From Microthrixaceae bacterium (GTDB lineage: Bacteria; Actinomycetota; Acidimicrobiia; Acidimicrobiales; Microtrichaceae), in NCBI GenBank assembly GCA_020845705.1, contig JADLFH010000020.1, forward strand, positions 20,559-84,558: DNA of 64,000 nt, given 5' to 3'. A program made the position numbers and the translations under genes. Positions 34,003 to 42,343 of this stretch are shown here, in pieces (the stretch's first letter is position 1; each line of letters opens with the position of its first letter). The notes under the pieces were generated by a model. It saw only the letters and a program-made list of their open reading frames with translations. It had not been told where the DNA came from and made no database searches.

Positions 34003-34641
34003 GTGCCCGAGCTGTTCGAACATCCCGAGGGCACCAGCACCGGCGAGTTCGAGATCGACCGCATCCTCACGGTGCCGAACCTCATCACCAGCTCGCGTGC
34101 GTTGTGCATACCGCTGTTCGTCTACCTGCTGTTCGCCCGCGACAGCCGCGGTTGGGCCGGAGTGCTGTTGGGCACCCTGGGAGCGACCGACTGGGTCGAC
34201 GGCCACGTCGCTCGCCGCTTCAACCAGACCTCCACCTTCGGGAAGATGTTCGACCCGTCGGTGGATCGACTTCTGATGGTGGTCGCGATCCTCAGCATCG
34301 TGGTCGATGGTTCGGCCCCCCTGTGGTTCTCGCTCACGATCGTGTCCCGCGAAGTCCTGGTGTCGATCTGGGTGATCATCACCCTGGCGCTGAGCGGCAA
34401 GCGCATGAACGTCACGTGGTGGGGCAAGGTGGGCACGTTCGCCAACCTCTGTGCCTTCCCGTGGTTCCTCTTCTCAGCCGAACGGTCGTGGAGCCCGGAG
34501 GTGCGTGACCTCTGGGAGTTGCTCGCGTACGCTGCTGCAATCCCCGGCGTGGTGTTCAGTCTCCTCGCGGGGTGGCAGTACCTTCGGTTGGGAGTTGAGG
34601 CCATCGGCGAGAGTCGGGAGGATCGGGTCGGAACGGGCTGA
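34003..34641 (+). CDS. CDP-alcohol phosphatidyltransferase (PgsA-like)
   Basis: Integral membrane enzyme, 212 residues, that joins a CDP-diacylglycerol to an alcohol in phospholipid synthesis. The full family motif D-x2-DG-x2-AR-x8-G-x3-D-x3-D is present: DWVDGHVAR, then GKMFDPSVD. About six hydrophobic segments fit the fold. PgsA (glycerol phosphate) is the closest guess, but inositol-phosphate or other acceptors are not excluded. The GTG start at 34003 follows a -10 box by 6 bases, so the mRNA is probably leaderless. Confidence 0.87.
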   Translation: MPELFEHPEGTSTGEFEIDRILTVPNLITSSRALCIPLFVYLLFARDSRGWAGVLLGTLGATDWVDGHVARRFNQTSTFGKMFDPSVDRLLMVVAILSIVVDGSAPLWFSLTIVSREVLVSIWVIITLALSGKRMNVTWWGKVGTFANLCAFPWFLFSAERSWSPEVRDLWELLAYAAAIPGVVFSLLAGWQYLRLGVEAIGESREDRVGTG

Positions 34642-34678
34642 GCGCACTGGACCCGGGCGGGTCGCGGGAGGTGAGCGC

Positions 34679-36589
34679 ATGATGTGGAAATCGGGATTTG
34701 GCGAAGGTGTCCCGCGGCGCGCCAGGGGGCGTCTCGTCGTGCTTGGCACCGTGCTGTGCGCGCTGGGGCTGCCTACCGTGGCGCTGGGTGCGGACGAGTC
34801 CCCAAGCCCCGGCGACGAGACGATCGTGTTGGTTGTCGGACGTGCCGAGGGCGTGTCGACCCGCGACATAGGCGACGCCCTCGATGAACTCGCCGTCGAA
34901 TCCGTGGAATCGGTTCCCAGGTTGGGAGCCACCACAGTCACGCTCGATGCGTCCGACGCAAAGGAGGCGATGGAGGAACTTGGCGATCGTGCGACGTTCG
35001 TAGAACGGAGCGTCACCTACCGTGCGCTTGATTTCGAGCCCACCGACCCTCTCTATGGGGTCCAGTACGAGCTCCCCCAGGTCGGCTTCCCCGGTGGGTG
35101 GGTTCGGACCACGGGTGCAGGGCAGAAGATCGCCGTGCTCGACACGGGGGTGAATCCGAACGAGGACCTCGTCGATGCCTCAGGCGCGTCGATCGTCGCC
35201 GGGTACGACTTCATCGACGACGATGCCGATCCCGCCGACCCGTCGCCCCCAGAGGCGGGCGCCCACGAGCACGGCACCTTGGTGGCCACCGTGGCTGCGG
35301 GCCGAGCGAACGGTGTCGCGGCGGTTGGAGCATGTCCAGGCTGTTCGGTCATGCCAGTGCGGGTGCTCGACGAGGCAGGTGAGGGCTCCGACGTGAGCAT
35401 CGCCCAGGGGATCGAGTGGGCGACGGATCACGGTGCCGATGTGATCAACCTCAGCCTGGGAGGCCCCAGCTCGTCCACGCTCGTGGCTACCGCCATCGAA
35501 AACGCCCGCGCCGAGGATGTGGTGGTGGTCGCGGCGGCGGGCAACCTCAACGAAGGCGAGTCCGGCGAAGCCGCCATGGTGCCGTTCTACCCGGCGGCAT
35601 ACCCCGGTGTGTTGGCGGTCGCCGCAACTTGTTCCCCGACTGCCCACGCGCTTGTGAGCGGCCCCTGCGAGGGGATCGCCGATGGGGCGGTCGCCCCGTT
35701 CTCCCATCGCGGTGAGGACTGGGTGGATGTCGCCGCCCCAGGGGTGAACATCGCCACGGGAACGGCCGGTGCCGTCTACTTCCGTGGTACGTCTTCGGCT
35801 GCCCCGCTCGTCTCCGGAGCAGCCGCGCTGCTTCGTGCCGCACATCCGGGTTGGAGCGAAGAACAGGTACGCGACGCCCTCATCGATACCGCGTCGCCGA
35901 TACAACCCGAGGGTGAGGTTGCCGGCGGCGAGATTCGCGTGGCGAGCGCGATAGTGGCCGAACCTGCACCCGGCACATCCCCGGGCGGGCCCGGAGGCGG
36001 CGGGGGTGGCACCTTCAGCTCTCAGAGCGACCTGACGCCACCGGGCGGCCGGGTCCTGGGGGAGGCGATGACGGTTTCGGGCATCACCTCCAGTTCGGTC
36101 ACCGCGACCGACGACGTGAAGGTCGCCTCGGTGACCCTCGAGGTCTCCGGCCGAGCCGTGGGTACAGCATGGGCGCCAACCAACGGGGTGTGGGTGGTGC
36201 CCTGGGATTCCCGCGAGTTCTCGGACGGATCCACGGGACTGCAGGCGGTGGTGACAGACAGCTCGGGCAACAGCACACGCACCGATGGCGTGTATCTCAC
36301 CGTCGACAACCACGCCCCCGAGATTCGCCTGGTCGGTCCAGCGTTCGGCACCCGTGTGAGGGGACCCTTCGGCGTGCTGAGCCTCGCGACCGATGCCGGT
36401 TCGGGGGTGAAGGTGACGTTGTTCGCCGCGGGCGCGTCCCTGGCCGGCATGTCGCGCGCTCCCCTTGCAGGGACGTTCGTGCCCACCCGTCGCAACGGGC
36501 CGCTGGTGGTACGCGCCTTCGCAGTCGACAACGCGGGGCACGTCTCGGTGTCGAACCCCGTCGTCGTCGTCGTGAAACGGGGGAGGTAG
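34679..36589 (+). CDS. Secreted subtilisin-like serine protease (S8)
   Basis: Exported subtilase, 636 residues. A signal peptide covers residues ~17-37 (cleavage near ALGADES). An inhibitor-like prodomain follows, then the S8 domain with catalytic D155 in AVLDTGVN, H198 in HEHGTLVA and S372 in RGTSSAAP, plus the oxyanion Asn in AAAGN. A glycine-rich linker (SPGGPGGGGGG) leads to two Ig-like/FN3-like beta repeats rich in Val, Ser and Thr, probably for surface or substrate contact. The ATG at 34679 has a gggagg site upstream. The long upstream open frame overlaps the phosphatidyltransferase and is not used. Confidence 0.92.
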   Translation: MMWKSGFGEGVPRRARGRLVVLGTVLCALGLPTVALGADESPSPGDETIVLVVGRAEGVSTRDIGDALDELAVESVESVPRLGATTVTLDASDAKEAMEELGDRATFVERSVTYRALDFEPTDPLYGVQYELPQVGFPGGWVRTTGAGQKIAVLDTGVNPNEDLVDASGASIVAGYDFIDDDADPADPSPPEAGAHEHGTLVATVAAGRANGVAAVGACPGCSVMPVRVLDEAGEGSDVSIAQGIEWATDHGADVINLSLGGPSSSTLVATAIENARAEDVVVVAAAGNLNEGESGEAAMVPFYPAAYPGVLAVAATCSPTAHALVSGPCEGIADGAVAPFSHRGEDWVDVAAPGVNIATGTAGAVYFRGTSSAAPLVSGAAALLRAAHPGWSEEQVRDALIDTASPIQPEGEVAGGEIRVASAIVAEPAPGTSPGGPGGGGGGTFSSQSDLTPPGGRVLGEAMTVSGITSSSVTATDDVKVASVTLEVSGRAVGTAWAPTNGVWVVPWDSREFSDGSTGLQAVVTDSSGNSTRTDGVYLTVDNHAPEIRLVGPAFGTRVRGPFGVLSLATDAGSGVKVTLFAAGASLAGMSRAPLAGTFVPTRRNGPLVVRAFAVDNAGHVSVSNPVVVVVKRGR

Positions 36590-36604
36590 GTGCCGGCCAG
36601 CGGA

Positions 36605-36610
36605 TAGGTT
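36605..36610 (+). promoter_or_regulatory. Putative leaderless -10 box for the nucleotidyltransferase gene
   Basis: The sequence taggtt ends 7 bases before the ATG at 36618. Confidence 0.42.
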
Positions 36611-36617
36611 CACGGCG

Positions 36618-39107
36618 ATGAAGGCCGTGATCATGGCCGGTGGTGAGGGAACCCGTCTCCGCCCGCTGACATCGAACTCACCGAAGCCGATGATGCCGCT
36701 GGCGAATCGCCCGATGATGGAACACATCGTCGAGCTGTTGCACCGCCACGGAATCGACGACATCGTGGTGACGGTCGCGTATCTGGCGAACTCGATCCGC
36801 ACCTACTTCGGGGACGGCTCGGAACTGGGCGTCCGGATGGTCTACGCCACCGAGGAGACCCCGCTCGGCACGGCGGGCTCGGTGCGCAACGCCATGGCCG
36901 AGCTCTCAGACGACACGTTCATGGTCATCTCGGGCGACGTGCTCACCGACATCGACCTGGGTGCGATCGTCGAGTTCCACAGGGCACACGACGCGCTCGC
37001 AACGATCGGTCTGGTACGCGTCGACAACCCGCTCGAGTTCGGCATCGTCGTCACGCGCGAGGACGGAACGATCGAGCGCTTCTTGGAGAAGCCCACCTGG
37101 GGGGAGGTCTTCACCGACACCATCAACGCAGGCATCTACGTGCTGGAACCGCGCATCTTCGACCAGATCCCACCGGAGACCGCCTGCGATTTCTCCTCGG
37201 ACATTTTCCCGAAGCTGCTGGCTCAGGGCGAGAAGATCGTCGGCGCCATTGCCGATGGCTACTGGGAGGATGTCGGCACTCTCGACGCGTACGTCCGCGC
37301 GCATCAGGACATCCTCGACGGACGCGTGAAGCTGACCTTGTCCGGCTTCGAGGTGTCAGACGGGGTGTGGGTGGGAGAAGGGGTGGAAATCCACCCCGAC
37401 GCCCTCGTGTCGGGTCCCGCCGTGATCGGGGACAACTGCTTCATCGACAGCGGCGTACGCGTCGGTGAGTACGTGGTGTTGGGCACTGGTGTGCGTGTGG
37501 GTCATGACGCCGCGTTGGAGCGCAGCGTCGTTGGGGAGAACGCCTACCTGGGCGAGGGGGTGCAGCTCCGCGGGTCGGTGGTGGGGCGTGCATCGGACCT
37601 GCGGCGCGGGGTCCGCTGCGAGGAGGGCGCCGTCTTGGGTGACGAGGTCTTCGTCGGCGAGGACGCTGTAATCACCTCGAACGTGAAGGTGTACCCGTTC
37701 AAGACCGTCGAGGCGAGGGCGGTGATCAACTCGTCGATCGTCTGGGAGACGAAAGGCGCTCGAAGCCTCTTCGGCCCCGACGGTGTAGTGGGCCTTGCGA
37801 ACGTTGACATGACCCCGGAGTTGGCCACGAAGGTCGCCCTCGCTCTTGCCACCTACCTGCCCAGGCGTTCCCGTGTGGTCATCTCGCGCGACTCGTCGCG
37901 CTCGGCTCGGATGCTCAAACGCGCCGTCATGGCCGGATTGAACGCGGGCGGGGTGGACGTGTTGGACCTCGAAGTGGCGTCCGTCCCGGTGACCCGCTTC
38001 GTCAGTCGCCTGGCGAACGTGACTGCCGGCATCACGGTGCGGCTCGTCGAGGAGGCCCCCGAGAACGTTTCAATTCGCTTCTTCGGCGACGGCGGAGCCG
38101 ACATCACGGCCGAGCAGCAGCGCAAGATCGAGCGGCTCTTCGCACGTGAGGACTTCCGTCGGGTTCGACCGGCCGACATCGGCGACATCGACCTTCCGCC
38201 CCGGGCGCTGGAGCAGTACGCCGTGTCGCTCGAATCGATCATCGACATCGCGGCGATCGCGGAGCGTCGCTTCAAGGTTGTGATCGACTACGGATACGGC
38301 TCGGTCGCCCATGTGATGCCGAACGTCCTGGCCAAGCTGCGCGCCGAGGTGCTCGCGGTGAACCCGTTCGCCTCGACCGCAGGGATGGTCGCGTTCGACG
38401 TGGGTGCGCACGCAGCGAATGTCTCCTCGCTCGTAACCGCGTCCGGGGCGCACCTGGGTGCGATCATCGATCCTTCCGGTGAGATCCTCACCCTCATCGA
38501 CGACACCGGCCATGTGCTGTCGTCCTCCGAAGCCCTCTACGTGGTGCTCGACTTGGTAACCGACCGGTTGCTGGGCGACACCATTGCATTGCCGGTGGCA
38601 GCAAGCGCGAAGGTTGCTGCTCTGCTGGAGTCGCGCGGTTTCAAGGTGTTGTGGACCCGCATGGGTGCCGCCGCGCTTGCCGAGGCCGCCAACCAACCCG
38701 GGGTCGGTTTCGCCGCCGACCTCACCGGGGGCTTCATTCTTCCAGGATTCCTCCCCGCATTGGACGGTGCCGCCGCGTTCCTGAAGGTGTTGGATCTGCT
38801 CGCCATTCGCCGGCGTCCGCTCTCCGAGCTGGTGGGCCAGGCCCCGCCGATACACATAGTGCACGACGAGGTGATCACGCCGTGGGAGGCGAAGGGCGTG
38901 GTCATGCGGTCGTTGGTGGAGCAGAGCAAGGGCCGTGACGTGGTGCTCGTGGACGGGGTGAAGATTCAACACGACCTCGGCTGGGTGCTCCTGTTGCCCG
39001 ATCCCAACGAACCGGTCACCCACATTTGGGCCGAAGGGGACAACGTCGGCGATGCCAAGTCCCTTGCCCAGGAGTACTCCCGTCGGATCCGTCAGATGCA
39101 GCGCTGA
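36618..39107 (+). CDS. Sugar-phosphate nucleotidyltransferase fused to degenerate phosphomannomutase domain
   Basis: An 829-residue fusion. Residues 1-~235 form a nucleotidyltransferase (MAGGEGTRLRPLT, SPKPMMPLANRPM, GDVLTDIDL, NAGIYVLEP) of the mannose-1-phosphate guanylyltransferase type. Residues ~250-380 are hexapeptide left-handed beta-helix repeats (VSGPAVIGDNCFI, VGEYVVLGTGVRVG). The rest has the alpha-D-phosphohexomutase fold but has lost its catalytic loops: no TASHNP serine (the region reads AGITVRLVEEAPENV), and DPSGE replaces the metal-binding DGDADR. The mutase half is probably regulatory or structural. Similar fusions are known from other actinobacteria, from memory; the nucleotide and sugar remain open. 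Confidence 0.85.
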   Translation: MKAVIMAGGEGTRLRPLTSNSPKPMMPLANRPMMEHIVELLHRHGIDDIVVTVAYLANSIRTYFGDGSELGVRMVYATEETPLGTAGSVRNAMAELSDDTFMVISGDVLTDIDLGAIVEFHRAHDALATIGLVRVDNPLEFGIVVTREDGTIERFLEKPTWGEVFTDTINAGIYVLEPRIFDQIPPETACDFSSDIFPKLLAQGEKIVGAIADGYWEDVGTLDAYVRAHQDILDGRVKLTLSGFEVSDGVWVGEGVEIHPDALVSGPAVIGDNCFIDSGVRVGEYVVLGTGVRVGHDAALERSVVGENAYLGEGVQLRGSVVGRASDLRRGVRCEEGAVLGDEVFVGEDAVITSNVKVYPFKTVEARAVINSSIVWETKGARSLFGPDGVVGLANVDMTPELATKVALALATYLPRRSRVVISRDSSRSARMLKRAVMAGLNAGGVDVLDLEVASVPVTRFVSRLANVTAGITVRLVEEAPENVSIRFFGDGGADITAEQQRKIERLFAREDFRRVRPADIGDIDLPPRALEQYAVSLESIIDIAAIAERRFKVVIDYGYGSVAHVMPNVLAKLRAEVLAVNPFASTAGMVAFDVGAHAANVSSLVTASGAHLGAIIDPSGEILTLIDDTGHVLSSSEALYVVLDLVTDRLLGDTIALPVAASAKVAALLESRGFKVLWTRMGAAALAEAANQPGVGFAADLTGGFILPGFLPALDGAAAFLKVLDLLAIRRRPLSELVGQAPPIHIVHDEVITPWEAKGVVMRSLVEQSKGRDVVLVDGVKIQHDLGWVLLLPDPNEPVTHIWAEGDNVGDAKSLAQEYSRRIRQMQR

Positions 39108-39161
39108 CGCCCTCGCGACGTTGCGCGTGCGAAGGCGTCTGAACTGCTTCGGGCGGTCCGG

Positions 39162-39167
39162 TAGGGT
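39162..39167 (+). promoter_or_regulatory. Putative leaderless -10 box for gcvH
   Basis: The sequence tagggt lies 9 bases before the gcvH ATG. Confidence 0.42.
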
Positions 39168-39176
39168 CGCGAACCT

Positions 39177-39557
39177 ATGAGCATCCCAGAGGATCTTCGG
39201 TACTCAAGCGACCATGAGTGGGTGCGGAACGAAGGCGACCTGCTACGGGTCGGCATCACCGACTTCGCTCAGGACAACCTCGGCGACGTGGTGTTCGTTC
39301 AGTTGCCCGAGGTCGGCGCCGTGCTGTCCGCCGGATCGTCGTTCGGTGAGATCGAGTCGACCAAGTCGGTGTCCGACCTGTACGCCCCCGTGGACGGGGA
39401 GGTGGTAGAGGTGAACAGTGAGTTGGAGAACCGTCCCGAGCTCGTCAACTCCGATCCTTACGGGGACGGCTGGATCTGCGTCGTGAGACCCGCCGATCCC
39501 TCCCAGGTCGGCGGGATGCTCGACCCGGCCGCGTATCAGGCCCTCATCCAAGACTGA
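39177..39557 (+). CDS. gcvH: Glycine cleavage system H protein
   Basis: Lipoyl carrier protein, 126 residues, that shuttles the aminomethyl group between the P, T and L proteins of glycine cleavage. The family start DLRYSSDHEWV and the lipoylation site K63 in ESTKSVSD are intact, followed by the typical NSELENRPELVNSDPYG. It heads the block gcvH-garA-ftsR-DUF151-MerR-gcvT. Only 3 bases separate it from the FHA gene, so the two are cotranscribed. No gcvP lies in the window. Confidence 0.97.
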   Translation: MSIPEDLRYSSDHEWVRNEGDLLRVGITDFAQDNLGDVVFVQLPEVGAVLSAGSSFGEIESTKSVSDLYAPVDGEVVEVNSELENRPELVNSDPYGDGWICVVRPADPSQVGGMLDPAAYQALIQD

Positions 39558-39560
39558 GCG

Positions 39561-40010
39561 ATGGTGGACGAGCTGGTCTGCTCGCGATGCGGTACCGGGA
39601 ATCCGGTGGACGCGAACTTCTGCACCACGTGCGGCGCCTCCCTTCCCCAGGACGGCGAGCACACCGAGACGCTGTTGGTGGCGAGTCCGCCCGACGGCGA
39701 CATCCCGATGATCGTGGTGGTTAGAGGGCAGAACGCCGGGTCCCGCTACGCCCTTTCCACGGCAGTCACGACGATCGGTCGTCATCCCGACAGCGACGTG
39801 CTGCTCGACGACGTAACCGTGTCGCGGCGACACGCCGAGGTCCGGCGCACGGCCGGCGGTGGCCTGGAGCTTGTCGATGTGGGTTCGCTCAACGGGTCCT
39901 ACGTGAACGGTGAGCGGGTTGAACGTGCTGAGCTCGCCGAGGCCGATCTTCTCCAGGTGGGGAAGTTCCGGCTCGTCGTGGTGGTCGGGAGCAGTGGTGC
40001 CGGCGATTGA
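39561..40010 (+). CDS. garA: Zinc-ribbon/FHA-domain protein (GarA/OdhI-like)
   Basis: Phosphopeptide-binding regulator, 149 residues. An N-terminal zinc ribbon (CSRCGTGNPVDANFCTTCG) is followed by a linker, then an FHA domain with IGRHPDSD, the phosphothreonine-binding SRRHAEV, and GSLNGSYVNG. In mycobacteria GarA inhibits 2-oxoglutarate-consuming enzymes until Ser/Thr kinases phosphorylate its N-terminal ETTSV motif. Here that region reads HTETLLVAS, so the double-threonine site is not conserved, and the regulation may differ. The position next to gcvH and ahead of an FtsR-like MerR gene supports the orthology. Confidence 0.87.
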   Translation: MVDELVCSRCGTGNPVDANFCTTCGASLPQDGEHTETLLVASPPDGDIPMIVVVRGQNAGSRYALSTAVTTIGRHPDSDVLLDDVTVSRRHAEVRRTAGGGLELVDVGSLNGSYVNGERVERAELAEADLLQVGKFRLVVVVGSSGAGD

Positions 40011-41025
40011 CGGTCCCTCGCATCTGGCCATCGGCGAGGTGCTGACCTTGCTGAAACTCGACTTTCCGGACGTGACGATCTCCAAGATCCGCTTTCTGGA
40101 GAGCCAGGGCTTGATCGACCCGGAGCGCACGGCATCGGGGTACCGCAAGTTCTACGAGGACGACATCCGACGCCTTCAGTGGGTTCTGCGTCAGCAGAAG
40201 GAGCGGTACATGCCGCTGAAGGTCATCAAGGCGAAGCTTGACGCGGGCGAGGACCACAGCGACGGACTGCAACCCACCCTCTTCGGAGACGCCGAACCCC
40301 CTCCACCGCTCGTCGGATCCGGCGCAACGGAATCGGCCGGCGTGGGACGGGCCGAGGGTGCAACGGGTGCAACGGGTGCAACGGGTGCAACGGTCGACAC
40401 CCCCCACGATGTCGCCACCTCCGATGTCGTCACCGGGGCCGAGCCGCGGGAGGTGCCCGAGGTTGGGTCGTCCGAGGTGCCCACTCGCCATCCGGCCGCG
40501 GCCAGAGTCGCCCCGCGGTCGCCGGATCGGCCCTCGGGGTCGGACTCGGCTGCATGGTTGGCGGCGCTTCAGGAGGGCCCGAATCGCCCGCCGACCCCGC
40601 GTCGGGTCGAGTCGCTCATGGACCTCGCCGGGGATTCCTCCGGCGACACGTTCTCCGAGGCCGAGGTGGCCGAGGCGGCGAAGTTGCCCTCCGAGCTGTT
40701 GGCCGCGCTTGTCGACTTCGGGCTCGTGGGCTCACGGGTGGTTGGAGGGGAACGCCGTTTCGATTCAGCGGCCGTGGAGGTGGCCCGAGCTGCGGCGGTG
40801 TTCATCGACAAGGGGATAGAGGTCCGCCACCTCCGCGGCTACAAGTTGGCGGCCGAGCGCGAGGTGGCCCTCTTCGAGCAGCTCACGCTGCCCCTCCTGC
40901 GGCTGAGGAACCCCGCGTCACGTCAGCAGGCGGCAAATGAACTGGCGTCGTTGACCGAGGCCGGTGCGGCGCTTCGGATCGCCCTGTTGCGCCAGGCGCT
41001 CGGCCCCCTCGTCAAGCCACGCTGA
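39997..41025 (+). CDS. ftsR: MerR family regulator (FtsR-like)
   Basis: Transcription regulator, 342 residues. An N-terminal MerR winged helix (HLAIGEVLTLL, KIRFLESQGLIDPERTASGYR) is joined by a long Pro/Ala-rich linker to a C-terminal domain (residues ~195-342) that resembles a second HTH-like unit followed by helices. In Corynebacterium the gene at this position, FtsR, activates ftsZ. The GTG at 39997 (or 39994) starts inside garA, a 14-base overlap. The linker contains four perfect copies of ggtgcaacg, which encode Gly-Ala-Thr repeats and could vary in number by slippage. Confidence 0.85.
   Translation: MPAIDGPSHLAIGEVLTLLKLDFPDVTISKIRFLESQGLIDPERTASGYRKFYEDDIRRLQWVLRQQKERYMPLKVIKAKLDAGEDHSDGLQPTLFGDAEPPPPLVGSGATESAGVGRAEGATGATGATGATVDTPHDVATSDVVTGAEPREVPEVGSSEVPTRHPAAARVAPRSPDRPSGSDSAAWLAALQEGPNRPPTPRRVESLMDLAGDSSGDTFSEAEVAEAAKLPSELLAALVDFGLVGSRVVGGERRFDSAAVEVARAAAVFIDKGIEVRHLRGYKLAAEREVALFEQLTLPLLRLRNPASRQQAANELASLTEAGAALRIALLRQALGPLVKPR
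40357..40392 (+). repeat. Four tandem 9-base repeats in the ftsR linker
   Basis: Four perfect copies of ggtgcaacg encode (Gly-Ala-Thr)4. Copy-number change would keep the frame and alter only linker length. Confidence 0.95.
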
Positions 41026-41043
41026 GGTCCAGCGGGGTGGAGG

Positions 41044-41049
41044 TAGGGT
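41044..41049 (+). promoter_or_regulatory. Putative leaderless -10 box for the DUF151 gene
   Basis: The sequence tagggt ends 7 bases before the GTG at 41057. Confidence 0.42.
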
Positions 41050-41056
41050 GGGCCAC

Positions 41057-41572
41057 GTGAGTAGCGAGCCCATCGCGATGGAGTTGATCGGTGTCCGGGT
41101 CGAGTTGCCGACCAACACTCCGATCGTGTTGCTGCGCGAGACAACGGGCGCGCGGCGGTATCTGTCCATCTTCATCGGGGCGCCGGAAGCCACCGCCATA
41201 GCTTTTGCTTTGGAGCAGGTCGACACTCCCCGACCTCTCACTCACGACCTGATGAAGAACGTGCTCGACACGCTGGGGGTGACGGTTGTGCAGGTCGTGG
41301 TAACCGAGTTGCGCGACCAGACCTACTTCGCCGAGTTGGTGCTCCAGGCGTTCGGCGAAACCCATGTGATCTCCAGTCGTCCCTCAGATGCCTTGGCGCT
41401 CGCCGTTCGTGTGGGGTGCCCCGTATTGGCGTTGCCCGAAGTCTTGGACATGGCGGGCTACCCGGAGGATCCCGAGGATGTCGATGACGACGAGAACGTG
41501 GATCCCGACGAGATGGTCGAGGAGTTCCGGCACTTCATCGACTCGGTGAACCCCGACGACTTCGCCTCCTGA
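41057..41572 (+). CDS. Bifunctional nuclease family (DUF151) protein
   Basis: A 171-residue protein of the DUF151/bifunctional nuclease family, with MELIGVRVELPTNTPIVLL, RYLSIFIGAPEATAIA, the HDLMKNVLDTLG helix and SRPSDALALAVR. It ends in an acidic tail (DPEDVDDDENVDPDEM). The M. tuberculosis orthologue is in the same position (Rv1829); its biochemical role is not settled, although plant relatives have nuclease activity. The GTG start is supported by a -10 box 7 bases upstream. The gene is followed by a repeat-rich 267-base gap. Confidence 0.87.
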   Translation: MSSEPIAMELIGVRVELPTNTPIVLLRETTGARRYLSIFIGAPEATAIAFALEQVDTPRPLTHDLMKNVLDTLGVTVVQVVVTELRDQTYFAELVLQAFGETHVISSRPSDALALAVRVGCPVLALPEVLDMAGYPEDPEDVDDDENVDPDEMVEEFRHFIDSVNPDDFAS

Positions 41573-41611
41573 ACGGGGGGCCCTCCTGCCTCAAAGACCT
41601 CCGATCTCTCC

Positions 41612-41684
41612 TGCCTCAAACTGATTCTTGAGGCACACGGGTGCGGTTTCCGGCCCCCTCCGCCTCATGAAGAGGTTTGAGGCA
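41612..41684 (+). repeat. 73-base composite double-palindrome repeat, copy 2 (forward)
   Basis: Palindromes at 41612-41635 (tgcctcaa-N8-ttgaggca) and 41661-41684 are separated by 25 bases. A further half-copy (tgcctcaaag) lies exactly 25 bases upstream, at 41587. The element fills the gap between the DUF151 and MerR genes. Confidence 0.9.
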
Positions 41685-41839
41685 CAGCGGCCCGGGCGGT
41701 GCTGTGAGAGGTGCGCCAAGCCACCCCGCAATCACGCAGTGGCGCTGAGAATCGTGTGGGTCGTTGCCACTGGCAGGCTTGGGTCCTACGCTTCACCGTC
41801 GTAATTCCCCCCATGTGATCCAACACTCAGGGAGCATGC

Positions 41840-42319
41840 GTGACCACTCAGGGCAGCGACATCGGATTCAGCGGAAAGAAGGCGGCCGAGATCGTCGGCA
41901 TCTCCTACCGCCAACTCGACTACTGGGCACGAACTGATCTGATCAGGCCATCGGTGGCGGACGCGGCCGGCAGCGGAAGCCGTCGCAGCTACAGCTACCG
42001 GGACCTCCTCGAGCTGAAGGTGGTGAAGCAGCTTCTCGACGGCGGGGTGAAGCTGGAGCAGGTCCGTGGCGCTTTCCGCTACATCCGCGATCATCTGGGC
42101 GAGGATGTCGCCTCCGCCAACATCGTGTTGAGCGGCAGCGGCACCGTGGTGGTGAAGTCCGACGACGAACTCATCGACGCCGTCAAGCACGGCCAGGGTG
42201 TCCTCAACCTGATCCTGGCGTTGGGGCCGCTGAAGGACGAACTGGACGCCCGGGTGGTGGAGCTTCGACGTGCCGAGGCGGATGGCCGCATCCAATCGGC
42301 TGACGCCGAGGCCATCTGA
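41840..42319 (+). CDS. MerR family regulator (Rv1830/McdR-like)
   Basis: Small MerR-type regulator, 159 residues. The N-terminal winged helix (FSGKKAAEIVGISYRQLDYWARTDLIRPS) has its recognition region cited here by GISYRQLDYWAR and LIRPSVADA. No effector-binding domain is obvious; a C-terminal helix-rich segment probably dimerises. Its mycobacterial counterpart in the same locus (Rv1830) controls cell division and antibiotic tolerance. The GTG at 41840 has gggag about 8 bases upstream; a tacgct at 41788 is a possible -10. It lies between the DUF151 gene and gcvT. Confidence 0.88.
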   Translation: MTTQGSDIGFSGKKAAEIVGISYRQLDYWARTDLIRPSVADAAGSGSRRSYSYRDLLELKVVKQLLDGGVKLEQVRGAFRYIRDHLGEDVASANIVLSGSGTVVVKSDDELIDAVKHGQGVLNLILALGPLKDELDARVVELRRAEADGRIQSADAEAI

Positions 42320-42329
42320 GCCGTCCTAC

Positions 42330-42335
42330 TAGGGT
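42330..42335 (+). promoter_or_regulatory. Putative leaderless -10 box for gcvT
   Basis: The sequence tagggt ends 8 bases before the gcvT ATG. Confidence 0.42.
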
Positions 42336-42343
42336 CGACACCC

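Noticed and set aside
35180..36802. 540-residue open frame antisense to the subtilase
   Set aside because: The catalytic triad on the plus strand is complete; the antisense frame reads as Arg/Gly/His-rich noise.
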